DNA from: an uncultured Vampirovibrio sp.
GTDB taxonomy: Bacteria > Cyanobacteriota > Vampirovibrionia > Gastranaerophilales > Gastranaerophilaceae
DNA: 64,000 nt
Direction of reading: 5' to 3'
NCBI GenBank assembly: GCA_910578465.1
Contig: CAJTPW010000001.1
Location: 620,001-684,000 of the forward strand
Below, one piece after another: positions 7,615 through 16,280 of the stretch. Numbering within the stretch: position 1 is the stretch's first letter; each line of letters starts with the position of its first letter. Under the pieces are notes generated by a model, which was given only the letters and a program-made list of their open reading frames with translations, was not told the origin of the DNA and did not search any database. Position numbers and translations under genes: made by a program.

Positions 7615-8646
7615 ATGAAATTGAATTTAATTGTATCGTTATTTTTATTGTTAATTATGGGAGGAGTGCTTATGACTGAAGCTAAAACTTTAAAGGAAAA
7701 TGAATGGGATAAGGTTTTTAAAAAAAGTGATAAGGTTGAAATTGAAAAGGTAAGCTTTAAAAACCGTTACGGAATTGAACTTGTCGGAGATTTATACATT
7801 CCAAAAGATGCAAAATCCGATATGCCCGCAGTTGCAGTTTTGGGGCCCTTTGGTGCGGTTAAAGAACAGGCTTCGGGGCTTTATGCTCAAACCCTTGCAG
7901 AAAAAGGTTTTGTAACTCTTGCTTTTGATCCTTCATACACGGGTGAAAGCGGCGGAACACCGCGGCATGTTGCTTCTCCCGATATTAATACGGAGGATTT
8001 TAGCGCCGCAGTTGATTATTTAAGCAATCTTTCTTACGTTAATCCTGAAAAAATAGGCGTTCTTGGTATTTGCGGTTTTGGCGGTTTTGCTATAAATGCT
8101 GCCGCTATGGATACAAGGATTAAAGCTGCCGTTGCATCAACAATGTATGATATGACAAGAGTAAATGCAAAAGGTTATGATGATGTTATGGATGAAAAGG
8201 CACGCTATGAGCTCAAAGAAACATTAAATAAACAAAGAACGGAAGATTTCAAAAACGGTACTTTCTCACCTGCAGCAGGACTTCCTGAAAAATTAACAGG
8301 CAAAGAACCGCAGTTTATAAAAGAATATTTTGATTATTATAAAACTCCGCGCGGTTTTCATAAACGTTCCATAAATTCAAACGGAAACTGGAATTTAACT
8401 TCATCGCTTTCTTTTATAAATATGCCGATTCTGCAAAGAAGTGATGAAATTCAAAACGCTGTTCTTCTGGTTCACGGCGAAAATGCTCACAGCAGATATT
8501 TTTCCGAAGATACCTTTAAAAAATTAAAGGGCAAAAATAAAGAACTTTTGATTGTTGAAGGTGCAAATCATGTAGATTTATATGATAACCTTGAAAAAAT
8601 TCCGTTCGATAAAATTGAACAATTTTTAAAAGAATATTTAAAATAA
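7615..8646 (+). CDS. Exported alpha/beta hydrolase with Cys nucleophile motif
   Basis: 343 residues. A signal peptide-like N-terminus (about 1-23, ending M-T-E-A-K) is followed by a dienelactone-hydrolase/YcjY-like fold. Visible are F-D-P-S-Y-T-G-E-S-G-G-T, then the elbow G-I-C-G-F-G-G with Cys153 in the nucleophile position, and a C-terminal E-G-A-N-H-V-D-L-Y giving the His. An acidic residue follows L-L-V-H-G-E-N. Cys rather than Ser at the elbow is as in dienelactone hydrolases. Substrate unknown. It starts one base after the previous hydrolase stop, so translation is probably coupled. A hairpin terminator follows. Confidence 0.75.
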   Translation: MKLNLIVSLFLLLIMGGVLMTEAKTLKENEWDKVFKKSDKVEIEKVSFKNRYGIELVGDLYIPKDAKSDMPAVAVLGPFGAVKEQASGLYAQTLAEKGFVTLAFDPSYTGESGGTPRHVASPDINTEDFSAAVDYLSNLSYVNPEKIGVLGICGFGGFAINAAAMDTRIKAAVASTMYDMTRVNAKGYDDVMDEKARYELKETLNKQRTEDFKNGTFSPAAGLPEKLTGKEPQFIKEYFDYYKTPRGFHKRSINSNGNWNLTSSLSFINMPILQRSDEIQNAVLLVHGENAHSRYFSEDTFKKLKGKNKELLIVEGANHVDLYDNLEKIPFDKIEQFLKEYLK

Positions 8647-8667
8647 ATTCTTTGAAAATATTTAAAG

Positions 8668-8705
8668 AAACTGTCTCAAGTTTAATAAATTCGGGGCAGT
8701 TTTAT
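8668..8705 (+). terminator. Terminator of hydrolase operon
   Basis: AAACTGTCTC pairs with GGGGCAGTTT (two G-U pairs), then TTATTAT, 22 nt after the second hydrolase stop. Confidence 0.65.
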
Positions 8706-8717
8706 TATATTGAATAA

Positions 8718-8747
8718 TTGCATTATCTTTTTTGTTTTGTTTATAAT
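8718..8747 (+). promoter_or_regulatory. Putative promoter of autotransporter gene
   Basis: TTGCAT, 18-bp spacer, TATAAT; 43 nt before the GTG start at 8790. Confidence 0.55.
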
Positions 8748-8789
8748 TATCTTACTTAATTAGATAAATACAAAAAAGGAATTGTTAAA

Positions 8790-11700
8790 GTGTGTAGTAA
8801 ATTTGTTGCAAAAATATTTAAGGTATTTTTTGTGTTGCATTTTATGCTTATGTTTAACACTATTGGTTCAAACAAAGCTTTTGCAGCAAGGCTTGACGGT
8901 ATAGGAAATAAAGAAACGGTTTTAACCGGAAATGCAACAGTGAGCGGCAATATTCAAAATATGTCCAATACCTCAAGCGCAGGTACCATAATTGACGGGC
9001 AAGGGTTTTCAATCAACGGCAGCGGCTTTACATCAAACGGTTCTTCGGGCGCATGGTTAAGATATACAAGCTCTTTTACGGGCACAGGGCTTCATAATAA
9101 AATTTTAAATGTCGGCAAGTTTGAGCTCACCCCCTTACTTAGCGGTGCAACAGGCGACAGTATTATTAAGCTGAATGAAAAAAATGAGGCAATCCGCTAT
9201 AACATATCAGAAAGCGGCTCAATACACGGTTTTACATCTACAGGAGGCTCCAAGGGCGGCAGCTTTATATATTCGGGAGATAGGCTGACAATTGATAACA
9301 CCGTAATAAAAGGAAATAAAAATACCGCAGGAACAACCGGTGCTAAAGGCGGAGCTGTTTTTTACGGAAACAACGCTGCAGATGGCGCAGGATTAACTGT
9401 TTCAAACAGTTATGTAACGGAAAATTGCCGCGAATGGCTTAAATCATACAGTACGGTTTCTGGCGGCGCCATATTCAGCCAGCAGAAAAACGGGATATTC
9501 AGTATAAAAGACAGCTATTTTACAAAAAACTATGTCAAGGGAAACCCGCTTGTAACAACAAGCTACTCTGCAAACGGCGGTGCCATTTCAAATGATTCGG
9601 GCAGATTACAAATCGAAGGTTCATATTTCGGGAATAATTATGTTTCAGGCGCAAAATCAGAAGGCGGTGCAGTTTGGGCCAACGGTTATACGCCTGAGAC
9701 GGGTGTAGAATTTAAACCGCACACGATTAATAAGACAGTATTTGAAAACAATAGTGTAACAGGAACAAAACCCGGCGCTTCAGGCGGTGCCCTCTATGTT
9801 TTAAACGATGTTGATATTGCTGATTCATTATTTGTATCAAATAAAACAATAATCAACCCGACTGATGAATACACAGCTTCTTATAACTATGCCACAACGG
9901 CAAAGGGCGGCGCCGTATTCAAAGGTGATAACGTAATAGGCGATCTTGCTTCAAATCCTAATTTAAAATTTAACGCAACATTAAACGTGAAAGATACGGT
10001 GTTTAAGGATAATGAAATCCAATTTAAAGAAGGTGCCCTTGCTCTTAAAGAAGGTTCATCCGCTTCGGGCGGCGCCGTGCATCTTTCAAATTCGATTTCA
10101 AACATTGATAAAACCGTTTTTTCGGGTAACAAGGTGGTAAGCGAATATACGGCTTCGGATGTTATTGCAAGCGGCGGCGCAATTGCAACAAGCTCCGCAT
10201 CAGGTAATCGCAAGGGAAAACACTTCATAACGGCAGCATTTGACAACAACAGCGTAACATCGGAAGGTACTGCACAAGGTGGCGCAATTGCAGCTTTAGA
10301 TGTCGCTAAGACCGATAATGTTGTGACTGTTAATATCGATAATTCTTCAATTACAAATAACACGGCCGTATCAAAAGGAAGTATCGCAAATGCGGGGGCA
10401 ATGGGCGGTGCTATTTATGCAGGCAAGCTTAATTTTGTAAATTTGAATAATTCAGTTATTGATTCAAATGCTGCTTCATCTTCTTCTTCAAACAGCGGGG
10501 ATGTGAAATACGGAGGAGGCGGGGCTTATGTAGCTGACAAGGCAATTTTAACCGCTACTGATACATCTTTTACAAACAACAAAGCTACAGGTACTGCTGC
10601 TTCTGGCGGTGCGATTTTTGTTGCAAAAGGCGGAACCGCAAATGTTATTGCTTTGAACGATAATGTTGTTTTTGAAGGCAACACGGCAAATGGCGAGAGC
10701 AATGCAATTCACAGTGCGGGCGGTACTTTAAATCTGAATTCTGCAGCAGAAAAGAGTATTGTATTTAACGATAAAATTACATCTTCAAATGACGCTTCAA
10801 TAACAATAAATAAAGAAGGAACGTGGGATAAAGAAAAATGGCCGTATACAAACAGAATACCAGAGGATGCCCCGCATGGCGAAAATACGGGAAAAGTTGT
10901 ATTGAATGCCGATATGACAGAATACAAGGGCACCGTGGATTTATACGGAGGAACGATTGAGGTTGGCAAAGACGGCACCTTTTTTGATAATGCTAAAGCG
11001 TTTAACGTAAATGCCGCTTCAAACCTGAATGTTGCAAACGGTGTAATACAAACCTATAATTTTGGTAATTTAAGTTTAAAAGCTTCGTTAAATACAGCCG
11101 TGGATGCTGACCTTGCTGCGGGTACGGCGGATAAGTTCAGTGCAAATACCGTTAAAAGCGAAAATGGAGCAATAATCAATATAAACCATATCAATGTAAT
11201 TACGGACGCTAATTCCGAGTTTTCTGAAATCAAGCTGACTGATTCTGATGAAATTCAAAGCCTTATAAGCCTTGGTGACGGTGCCAAAAAGGCGCTCGGT
11301 AAACTTTATAAATATGATGTTATGCTAAATGATGAAGGCTGGCTTGAATTTGAAAAAGTCGGCGGCAGCTCTTCAGGCGGAAATAATTCATATGAGGCAT
11401 ACAATCCTTCTGTTTTTGCTGCTTCGGTTACAATGCAGGCTATGGCTCAAGCAGGGGTTAGGGAAGTGATGAACTATGGTTTTGAGCATTCGGATTCATT
11501 TACAAAACTTCCGTCAAAAGAAAGATTTAGTCTTTTGCACGGTAATGAATATGCAATCAGCGAATTTAACGGACTTTTACCCGGATACGACGAACAGCTT
11601 GAAAACAAAGGTTTTTGGTTGCGTCCCTATACGGTGTTTGAAAAGATAAACCTTAAGCATGGTCCCGATGTTGATAATATCAGCTACGGTTCTCTTGTAG

Positions 11701-12419
11701 GGTATGATTCAAAAGCAAGAAAAACAAAGAGAGGCTGGACAAGCACGCTTTCTTCATATCTGGCATACTTTGGTTCAAGCCTTGGATATGACGATGTTGA
11801 TGTTATAACAAATGGCTGGCTTTTAGGTTTTACAAAATCTTATTATAAGAAAAACTTTTGGACTGCCGTTTCTGCTTCAGGCGGCGTTGGTCTTGGCAGA
11901 ATAAGCGAAAGTGCAGGGAAAGATGATGTTATATCAGCAAATGCGGGTGTTTCTTTAAGAAACGGATATAATATGGAATTTGGCGAAGGCAGATTTATAA
12001 TTCAGCCTATAACATCTGCAAGCTATTATTTTGCAAATGTATTTGATTATACGAATGCTCGCGGTGCAAGGCTTGATTCTGCTCCGTTAAGTGCACTTGA
12101 ATTAAGACCAGGAATGAGATTAATTGCCAATACCGAAAGCGGTTGGCAGCCTTACATCAGCGGTTCATATGTTTGGAATTTATTTAACCAGACTAATGTC
12201 AAAGCAGACGGAATTAAACTGCCTGAAATGTATGTTGACCCTTATGTTGAGTATGGTGTTGGCGTACAGAAAAATAAAGGCGATAATTTTACCTGTTTCT
12301 TGCAATCCATGATGAGAATGGGCGGCAGAACGGGCGTTTCTCTTACAGGCGGTTTAAGGTGGGCTGTTGGTACGGATAAGTCTAAAAAGAAATCTAAAAA
12401 AAGCAAAACGCGGGTATAG
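8790..12419 (+). CDS. Pmp-like autotransporter (type V secretion)
   Basis: 1209 residues from a GTG start with AAAGGA upstream. Residues 1-33 form a signal peptide (hydrophobic, ending A-F-A-A). The passenger (about 34-850) is a beta-helix with at least eleven units of the form GGA[IVL] followed 20-30 residues later by FxxN-type ends (Y-F-T-K-N, Y-F-G-N-N, V-F-E-N-N, L-F-V-S-N, V-F-K-D-N, V-F-S-G-N, S-F-T-N-N). That is the repeat grammar of chlamydial polymorphic membrane proteins. The last about 280 residues are an autotransporter beta-barrel with alternating aromatic strands. Unusually, about 17 Lys-rich residues follow the last strand (G-G-L-R-W-A-V). Likely a surface adhesin or displayed protein. 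Confidence 0.88.
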   Translation: MCSKFVAKIFKVFFVLHFMLMFNTIGSNKAFAARLDGIGNKETVLTGNATVSGNIQNMSNTSSAGTIIDGQGFSINGSGFTSNGSSGAWLRYTSSFTGTGLHNKILNVGKFELTPLLSGATGDSIIKLNEKNEAIRYNISESGSIHGFTSTGGSKGGSFIYSGDRLTIDNTVIKGNKNTAGTTGAKGGAVFYGNNAADGAGLTVSNSYVTENCREWLKSYSTVSGGAIFSQQKNGIFSIKDSYFTKNYVKGNPLVTTSYSANGGAISNDSGRLQIEGSYFGNNYVSGAKSEGGAVWANGYTPETGVEFKPHTINKTVFENNSVTGTKPGASGGALYVLNDVDIADSLFVSNKTIINPTDEYTASYNYATTAKGGAVFKGDNVIGDLASNPNLKFNATLNVKDTVFKDNEIQFKEGALALKEGSSASGGAVHLSNSISNIDKTVFSGNKVVSEYTASDVIASGGAIATSSASGNRKGKHFITAAFDNNSVTSEGTAQGGAIAALDVAKTDNVVTVNIDNSSITNNTAVSKGSIANAGAMGGAIYAGKLNFVNLNNSVIDSNAASSSSSNSGDVKYGGGGAYVADKAILTATDTSFTNNKATGTAASGGAIFVAKGGTANVIALNDNVVFEGNTANGESNAIHSAGGTLNLNSAAEKSIVFNDKITSSNDASITINKEGTWDKEKWPYTNRIPEDAPHGENTGKVVLNADMTEYKGTVDLYGGTIEVGKDGTFFDNAKAFNVNAASNLNVANGVIQTYNFGNLSLKASLNTAVDADLAAGTADKFSANTVKSENGAIININHINVITDANSEFSEIKLTDSDEIQSLISLGDGAKKALGKLYKYDVMLNDEGWLEFEKVGGSSSGGNNSYEAYNPSVFAASVTMQAMAQAGVREVMNYGFEHSDSFTKLPSKERFSLLHGNEYAISEFNGLLPGYDEQLENKGFWLRPYTVFEKINLKHGPDVDNISYGSLVGYDSKARKTKRGWTSTLSSYLAYFGSSLGYDDVDVITNGWLLGFTKSYYKKNFWTAVSASGGVGLGRISESAGKDDVISANAGVSLRNGYNMEFGEGRFIIQPITSASYYFANVFDYTNARGARLDSAPLSALELRPGMRLIANTESGWQPYISGSYVWNLFNQTNVKADGIKLPEMYVDPYVEYGVGVQKNKGDNFTCFLQSMMRMGGRTGVSLTGGLRWAVGTDKSKKKSKKSKTRV

Positions 12420-12422
12420 AGT

Positions 12423-13286
12423 TTATTCAAATAACTTTTTTACACGCCATTTTATGGTTCTTATTAAAGATGTCAGGAAGAAACAGGATTTTTGCAATAT
12501 CGGAAGCTTTGTCCTGTTTTTTCTTATGTCTTTTTCGATTAATTCAAAATCATATTCCGTCTTTTTAATCAGGTTTTTAATGAAAAGCGGGTAGGGGAAA
12601 TCTTTTGGCTTTAAAAGAAGCAGTCCTCTTTTTAGAAACGGTGATCGGTCATTTAGAACAAGTGAGGAATAAGAATGGGAATGCGTATTGTTTCTTATTT
12701 TGCTTGTATTGCAGTATGAATCATATTTGTAGCCTGCTTTTTGTAATGCAAGCGTCAGGCCGATTTCATATTTTTCTATGATTATGCCTTTTTTTTCTTC
12801 TTTTGAAATATTTGTAATAAAATCATCAAAAACATTGGAGCTAAAAACATTTTTTTTAAATGCAAGAAAATAGCTTTGCAAGTGTTCAAGGTTTTTGTGG
12901 GTTATTTTTTCCGTGTAATTTTGAGTGTTTCCCCAAAAATCTGCCCCATTTTTTTTCATTGCGTCAAACATTTCCCCGAAAGGGAATAATGGCGCATAGC
13001 AGCTGTCATTTGCAAAGATGAGCTCATCCGTTGAATTTAAAATTCCGTTTTCTTTTAAATAAAAATATCCTTTTTTATATGAACCGAAATCGTATTCTCC
13101 ATGCGGCTCTGCAATAATGTGGTTCACATAAGGAGTTATCTTTGAAAGTTCTTCTTCTTTAATACTGCTGTCTGAAACGAAAACAAGGGTTTCAACAAAG
13201 TTTTTGAGGTTTTTTAAATAATAAACCACATAATCTTCAATTTCATTAGTATTGCTGTAATGTGCAAAAACTGCAGCGCGTCTCAT
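12423..13286 (-). CDS. Rhamnan synthesis protein F-like glycosyltransferase
   Basis: 287 residues. M-R-R-A-A-V-F-A-H-Y-S at the start, N-H-I-I-A-E-P-H-G-E-Y-D-F-G-S-Y-K-K-G, then E-L-I-F-A-N-D-S-C-Y-A-P-L-F-P-F and G-A-D-F-W-G-N-T match the RgpF / rhamnan synthesis F family (PF05045), which elongates or modifies rhamnose-rich surface polysaccharides. No signal peptide; probably acts at the cytoplasmic face of the inner membrane. Its stop lies three bases from the stop of the convergent autotransporter, leaving no room for a terminator between them, so the two transcripts must overlap. Confidence 0.8.
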   Translation of the reverse strand: MRRAAVFAHYSNTNEIEDYVVYYLKNLKNFVETLVFVSDSSIKEEELSKITPYVNHIIAEPHGEYDFGSYKKGYFYLKENGILNSTDELIFANDSCYAPLFPFGEMFDAMKKNGADFWGNTQNYTEKITHKNLEHLQSYFLAFKKNVFSSNVFDDFITNISKEEKKGIIIEKYEIGLTLALQKAGYKYDSYCNTSKIRNNTHSHSYSSLVLNDRSPFLKRGLLLLKPKDFPYPLFIKNLIKKTEYDFELIEKDIRKNRTKLPILQKSCFFLTSLIRTIKWRVKKLFE

Positions 13287-13318
13287 TTTAAACCCTTCAT
13301 ATTATTTGATTTTATATT

Positions 13319-13343
13319 AAAAAACTCCCATCGGGGGGAGTTT
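13319..13343 (-). terminator. Terminator after tRNA-Lys
   Basis: On the minus strand AAACTCCC-CCCGAT-GGGAGTTT followed by T residues, just downstream of the leftward tRNA. Confidence 0.8.
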
Positions 13344-13349
13344 AAAATG

Positions 13350-13422
13350 TGGGCCTGGTGGGACTCGAACCCACGACCAAAAGATTAAGAGTCTCCTGCG
13401 CTACCAACTGCGCTACAGGCCC
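13350..13422 (-). tRNA. tRNA-Lys (CTT)
   Basis: Complement reads GGGCCTG...CAGGCCC acceptor, anticodon stem GGAGA/TCTTT with loop CTCTTAA (anticodon CTT), T loop TTCGAGT, discriminator A. Confidence 0.93.
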
Positions 13423-13492
13423 AAAGTTAACAAAGAAATTCTATCACAAGAAAAAATAATTTCAAAGTAAAACTTAAATTTGATTTTACGGT

Positions 13493-13511
13493 AATTGTAA
13501 ATTTTTGTTAA
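13493..13511 (+). promoter_or_regulatory. Tandem TTTTGTAAA-like element, 10-bp period
   Basis: AATTGTAAA (13493-13501) and TTTTGTTAA (13503-13511) are 10 bp apart, 85-103 nt before the start at 13596. The same tandem unit precedes the genes at 26767, 26200, 29432 and 50370. Confidence 0.5.
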
Positions 13512-13516
13512 TTTTA

Positions 13517-13529
13517 CCCCCCCCCCCCC
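13517..13529. repeat. Homopolymer tract C13
   Basis: Thirteen C in a row in AT-rich intergenic DNA, 28 bp upstream of a possible -10 (TATAAA at 13557-13562) of the gene at 13596. A tract of this length is a potential slipped-strand (phase-variation) site. Confidence 0.85.
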
Positions 13530-13595
13530 GAAAATTTTCCGCTTGAGCAGTTATTGTATAAATGTAGTTAGTTTTATCTTAGTAAGGAATACCAC

Positions 13596-15488
13596 ATGAG
13601 AATTTCAAATGTACAAGCCAATGTATTTAACACAACCCGCTTAAAAACAGGAGCTCAAAAACAAGTTTCTACACCTGTAAATAATATGACGGGCGACACT
13701 GTCTCTTTTAACGGACGCGGTTCCAGAGCTACAAGTATCGTATTTTCATTTCTTACCGCTCTTGCTGCCCTAACAAGTGTTGCAACTGCAAAAGCAGCTA
13801 ATACGGAAAAAGAAGCTGCCACCGTGCCGACCCCCGCCGTTACCATAGATGTGCCACCATACAGCCCTGCTCAGTCCATAGCTCCACCTCCTATTACGTT
13901 CACTGTACAGGAACGTCTTAATATTTCAAGATACAACATGGAACGTACCGCAAAAGAAGCAGCAGAAGCTGAAGAAAGTGCCGTAAGTGCAGAAAAGCAT
14001 GCCGATGAGCTTGAGGCAGTTGCACGACAGGCCGAATTAGTTTCGAATGCATATGATAAAATGAAACCCGTATGGAATATAGCCGATGACGGTTCTGAAA
14101 TTGCGAAGGGAATGGAAAAATATCTTAAAATGACTGATACTTCCGTTCCTGATTTCGAAGACTATGTTGCAAAAATCGAAGAAGCTGTTGAAAATGGCGA
14201 ACTAAGTGCAGATGAAGCAGCAGAAGCTAAAATTTTAACAAGCGAAGCTCGAAACGGCCTTGCTGATGTTAAAGTTGCGATTGAAGAAGCGGATGGAGCT
14301 ATGCAGAGTGTAAAAGAATCTGCAACAGAAACATCTGAGCTTGCAAGCAACGTTTTTGGCGCTGCTAAAGATGGTGTTTGGATTCCAAACACTGAAAATA
14401 TAGAAAAATCTATCGCAAAAACAACAGAAGCTACAAGTGATGCAAAAGATAAATTTAATACACTGCAAACCACATACGATGACTTGTATGAAAGTATGAA
14501 GAAGCTTGGCTCCATAGCTGAAAAACTTGGTTTACCTCCTGTGCAAAAAGGTCAGATTGAAATGGGACCAAATGTTATTTATGATACTTATGAAATGATT
14601 TATGGTAAATCTTTATATCAAATGGAAGCTGAATCTGCCAATACTAAAGCTGCTATGGCAAGAGCGGCTGCTAACAGCAGACGTGCTGATGCGGATAAAT
14701 TGGCTGCAGAGGCAGATAAAGCAACCAAACTTTATGAAGCTCTTAAAACCATTGACGATGCAGAAACAGCGGCAATTGAAGCGCAAGATGCCAGAAAGCT
14801 TGCAGATAAATTAGCTGCTGAGGCACTTGATGCAAGAAAAATAGCTGAGCAGGCCGATGTATGTAAGCCGACAAGAATTGCAGGACGTAAAGTTTTAAAT
14901 GAAGATGTTTACGCTTCCAAGGATGCGGCATATTATCTTGATACCGAAATTAAAAAGGCAAATATACTTCTTGATTATGCAAAAGAAGCAGGACTTTCCG
15001 AAAAAGAAACCGCATTTCTTGTGAAACTTGTTGAAAAAGCTGGCACTCTTTCGGATGAAACAAAAAGTGCAAGTGACGCTACTGAAGACGCTGCACGTGC
15101 TGCGCTTGCAAGCAAAAACAGAAACGAAGCAAATGCTGCAAAAGCAAAGCTTGATTCTGCCGTAGCAAAAAATGATAAAGCTACAGAAAAGGCTGACAAG
15201 ACAAGACAAGAACTTGCAGAGGCATGTGATAAAATCATTATTTTAATCAAGGCAGCTCCAAACGTAGAAGATATTGAAATTGTTTTACCGGGACCTGTTA
15301 GGTTGCAGACTCCTCCGATTGCCTGCGGCCCCGAAGAAGTTTTCGGTAAAACTCAGGAAAGATTAGACGCTAACAGAATGCAATCCGAAGCAGATAAAGC
15401 CAAAAAAGAAGCTGAAACAAAAGAAAAGGAAGCAAGATTGCTTGCAAAAGAGGCAAAAGCTGCAAAAGAATATCTGGAAAACAATTAG
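13596..15488 (+). CDS. Large coiled-coil protein with N-terminal tag and membrane segment
   Basis: 630 residues, unrecognised. It starts M-R-I-S-N-V, with V-S-F-N-G-R-G at about residues 37-43, then a hydrophobic Ala-rich segment (about 48-68). A proline-rich linker (about 74-105) follows. The rest is Ala/Glu/Lys-rich coiled coil interrupted by short G/P segments. Two similar blocks, Q-E-R-L-N-I-S-R (about 109) and Q-E-R-L-D-A-N-R (near the C-terminus), suggest internal repetition. The membrane segment with a long coiled coil suggests an envelope-spanning or anchored structural protein. AAGGA lies before the ATG. The upstream C13 tract and tandem TTTTGTAAA element suggest variable or coordinated expression. 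It ends at a bidirectional terminator. Confidence 0.7.
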   Translation: MRISNVQANVFNTTRLKTGAQKQVSTPVNNMTGDTVSFNGRGSRATSIVFSFLTALAALTSVATAKAANTEKEAATVPTPAVTIDVPPYSPAQSIAPPPITFTVQERLNISRYNMERTAKEAAEAEESAVSAEKHADELEAVARQAELVSNAYDKMKPVWNIADDGSEIAKGMEKYLKMTDTSVPDFEDYVAKIEEAVENGELSADEAAEAKILTSEARNGLADVKVAIEEADGAMQSVKESATETSELASNVFGAAKDGVWIPNTENIEKSIAKTTEATSDAKDKFNTLQTTYDDLYESMKKLGSIAEKLGLPPVQKGQIEMGPNVIYDTYEMIYGKSLYQMEAESANTKAAMARAAANSRRADADKLAAEADKATKLYEALKTIDDAETAAIEAQDARKLADKLAAEALDARKIAEQADVCKPTRIAGRKVLNEDVYASKDAAYYLDTEIKKANILLDYAKEAGLSEKETAFLVKLVEKAGTLSDETKSASDATEDAARAALASKNRNEANAAKAKLDSAVAKNDKATEKADKTRQELAEACDKIIILIKAAPNVEDIEIVLPGPVRLQTPPIACGPEEVFGKTQERLDANRMQSEADKAKKEAETKEKEARLLAKEAKAAKEYLENN

Positions 15489-15514
15489 AAATTTAATGTT
15501 TTCAGAAAGCTAAA

Positions 15515-15553
15515 TTTAAAAAGCCCGAGTGATATTCACAAGGGCTTTTTAAA
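15515..15553. terminator. Bidirectional terminator
   Basis: Perfect 12-bp stem TTTAAAAAGCCC/GGGCTTTTTAAA between the convergent genes ending at 15488 and 15607; T runs on both strands. Confidence 0.85.
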
Positions 15554-15606
15554 TGTTTTTAATTTGTAAAAATCCTGGGTTTTGAGCATAGGGGGTGCTG
15601 ATAAAG

Positions 15607-16269
15607 CTATACGATATTTTCTTTCAATGCTAAAATTGCTGCCTGTGTTCTGTCTTCAACGGCGAGCTTTTGAATGATGCTTTTCACATGGTTTTTTACT
15701 GTATAAAGCGAGATTACAAGCTTGTTTGCAATGTCTTTATTATTCATACCTTTTGAAATTAATGTTAAGATTTCTTTTTCTCTGTTTGTCAGATTAAAAT
15801 TATTTGAAGTTTTTGAAGTGTCGTCAATGGGTGCAAAACCTGAAAGCGCTTCCAGAATATAATTTGCGATACTCGGTGCAATCCAAACTTCTCCGTTCAT
15901 TACCATCTTAATTACATCAACAAGTTTTTCCGTACTGATATTTTTCATAGCATAAGCATTTGCCCCGCAATTAAACGCTTGCAATACGGTTTCTCTTTCA
16001 TCGATTGATGTAAGCATTATTATTTTTACATCGGGATTAATTGTTCTTATTCTTTTGGCTGCTTCAATTCCGTTCAGTATCGGCATAGCGATATCCATAA
16101 GAATTGCATCAGGCGTATTTTCAGGTGTACATGTTTTCATAAAATCCATAGCCAGTTTACCGTTTTCAAATTCACCCGTTACTTTGATGTCCGTATAAGG
16201 TTTTAGCCCGTACAAAATTCCTTTTCGTGTAAGTTCATGGTCTTCAACCAGAATAACCTTTATGCTCAT
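15607..16269 (-). CDS. NarL/FixJ-type response regulator
   Basis: 220 residues. The receiver domain (about 3-120) shows the E-D acidic pocket, phospho-acceptor Asp in I-L-M-D-I-A-M-P (about residue 59), Thr in I-M-L-T-S and the conserved Lys in A-Y-A-M-K-N. A LuxR-type HTH (about 152-215) reads L-T-N-R-E-K-E-I-L-T-L-I-S-K-G-M-N-N-K-D-I-A followed by V-K-N-H-V. It is a cytoplasmic transcription factor activated by phosphorylation. It lies 11 nt downstream of a histidine kinase gene and is certainly its partner. Target genes are not evident from the sequence. Confidence 0.93.
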   Translation of the reverse strand: MSIKVILVEDHELTRKGILYGLKPYTDIKVTGEFENGKLAMDFMKTCTPENTPDAILMDIAMPILNGIEAAKRIRTINPDVKIIMLTSIDERETVLQAFNCGANAYAMKNISTEKLVDVIKMVMNGEVWIAPSIANYILEALSGFAPIDDTSKTSNNFNLTNREKEILTLISKGMNNKDIANKLVISLYTVKNHVKSIIQKLAVEDRTQAAILALKENIV

Positions 16270-16280
16270 TCTTTCTTCCT

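Noticed and set aside
12419..12423. Terminator between the convergent autotransporter and RgpF-like genes
   Set aside because: Only three bases separate the stops and no hairpin with a T run was found across the junction.
13517..13529. C13 run as assembly artefact
   Set aside because: Possible, but the tract is flanked by normal unique sequence and sits in a promoter region, so I kept it as a real feature with the caution that read data should confirm its length.
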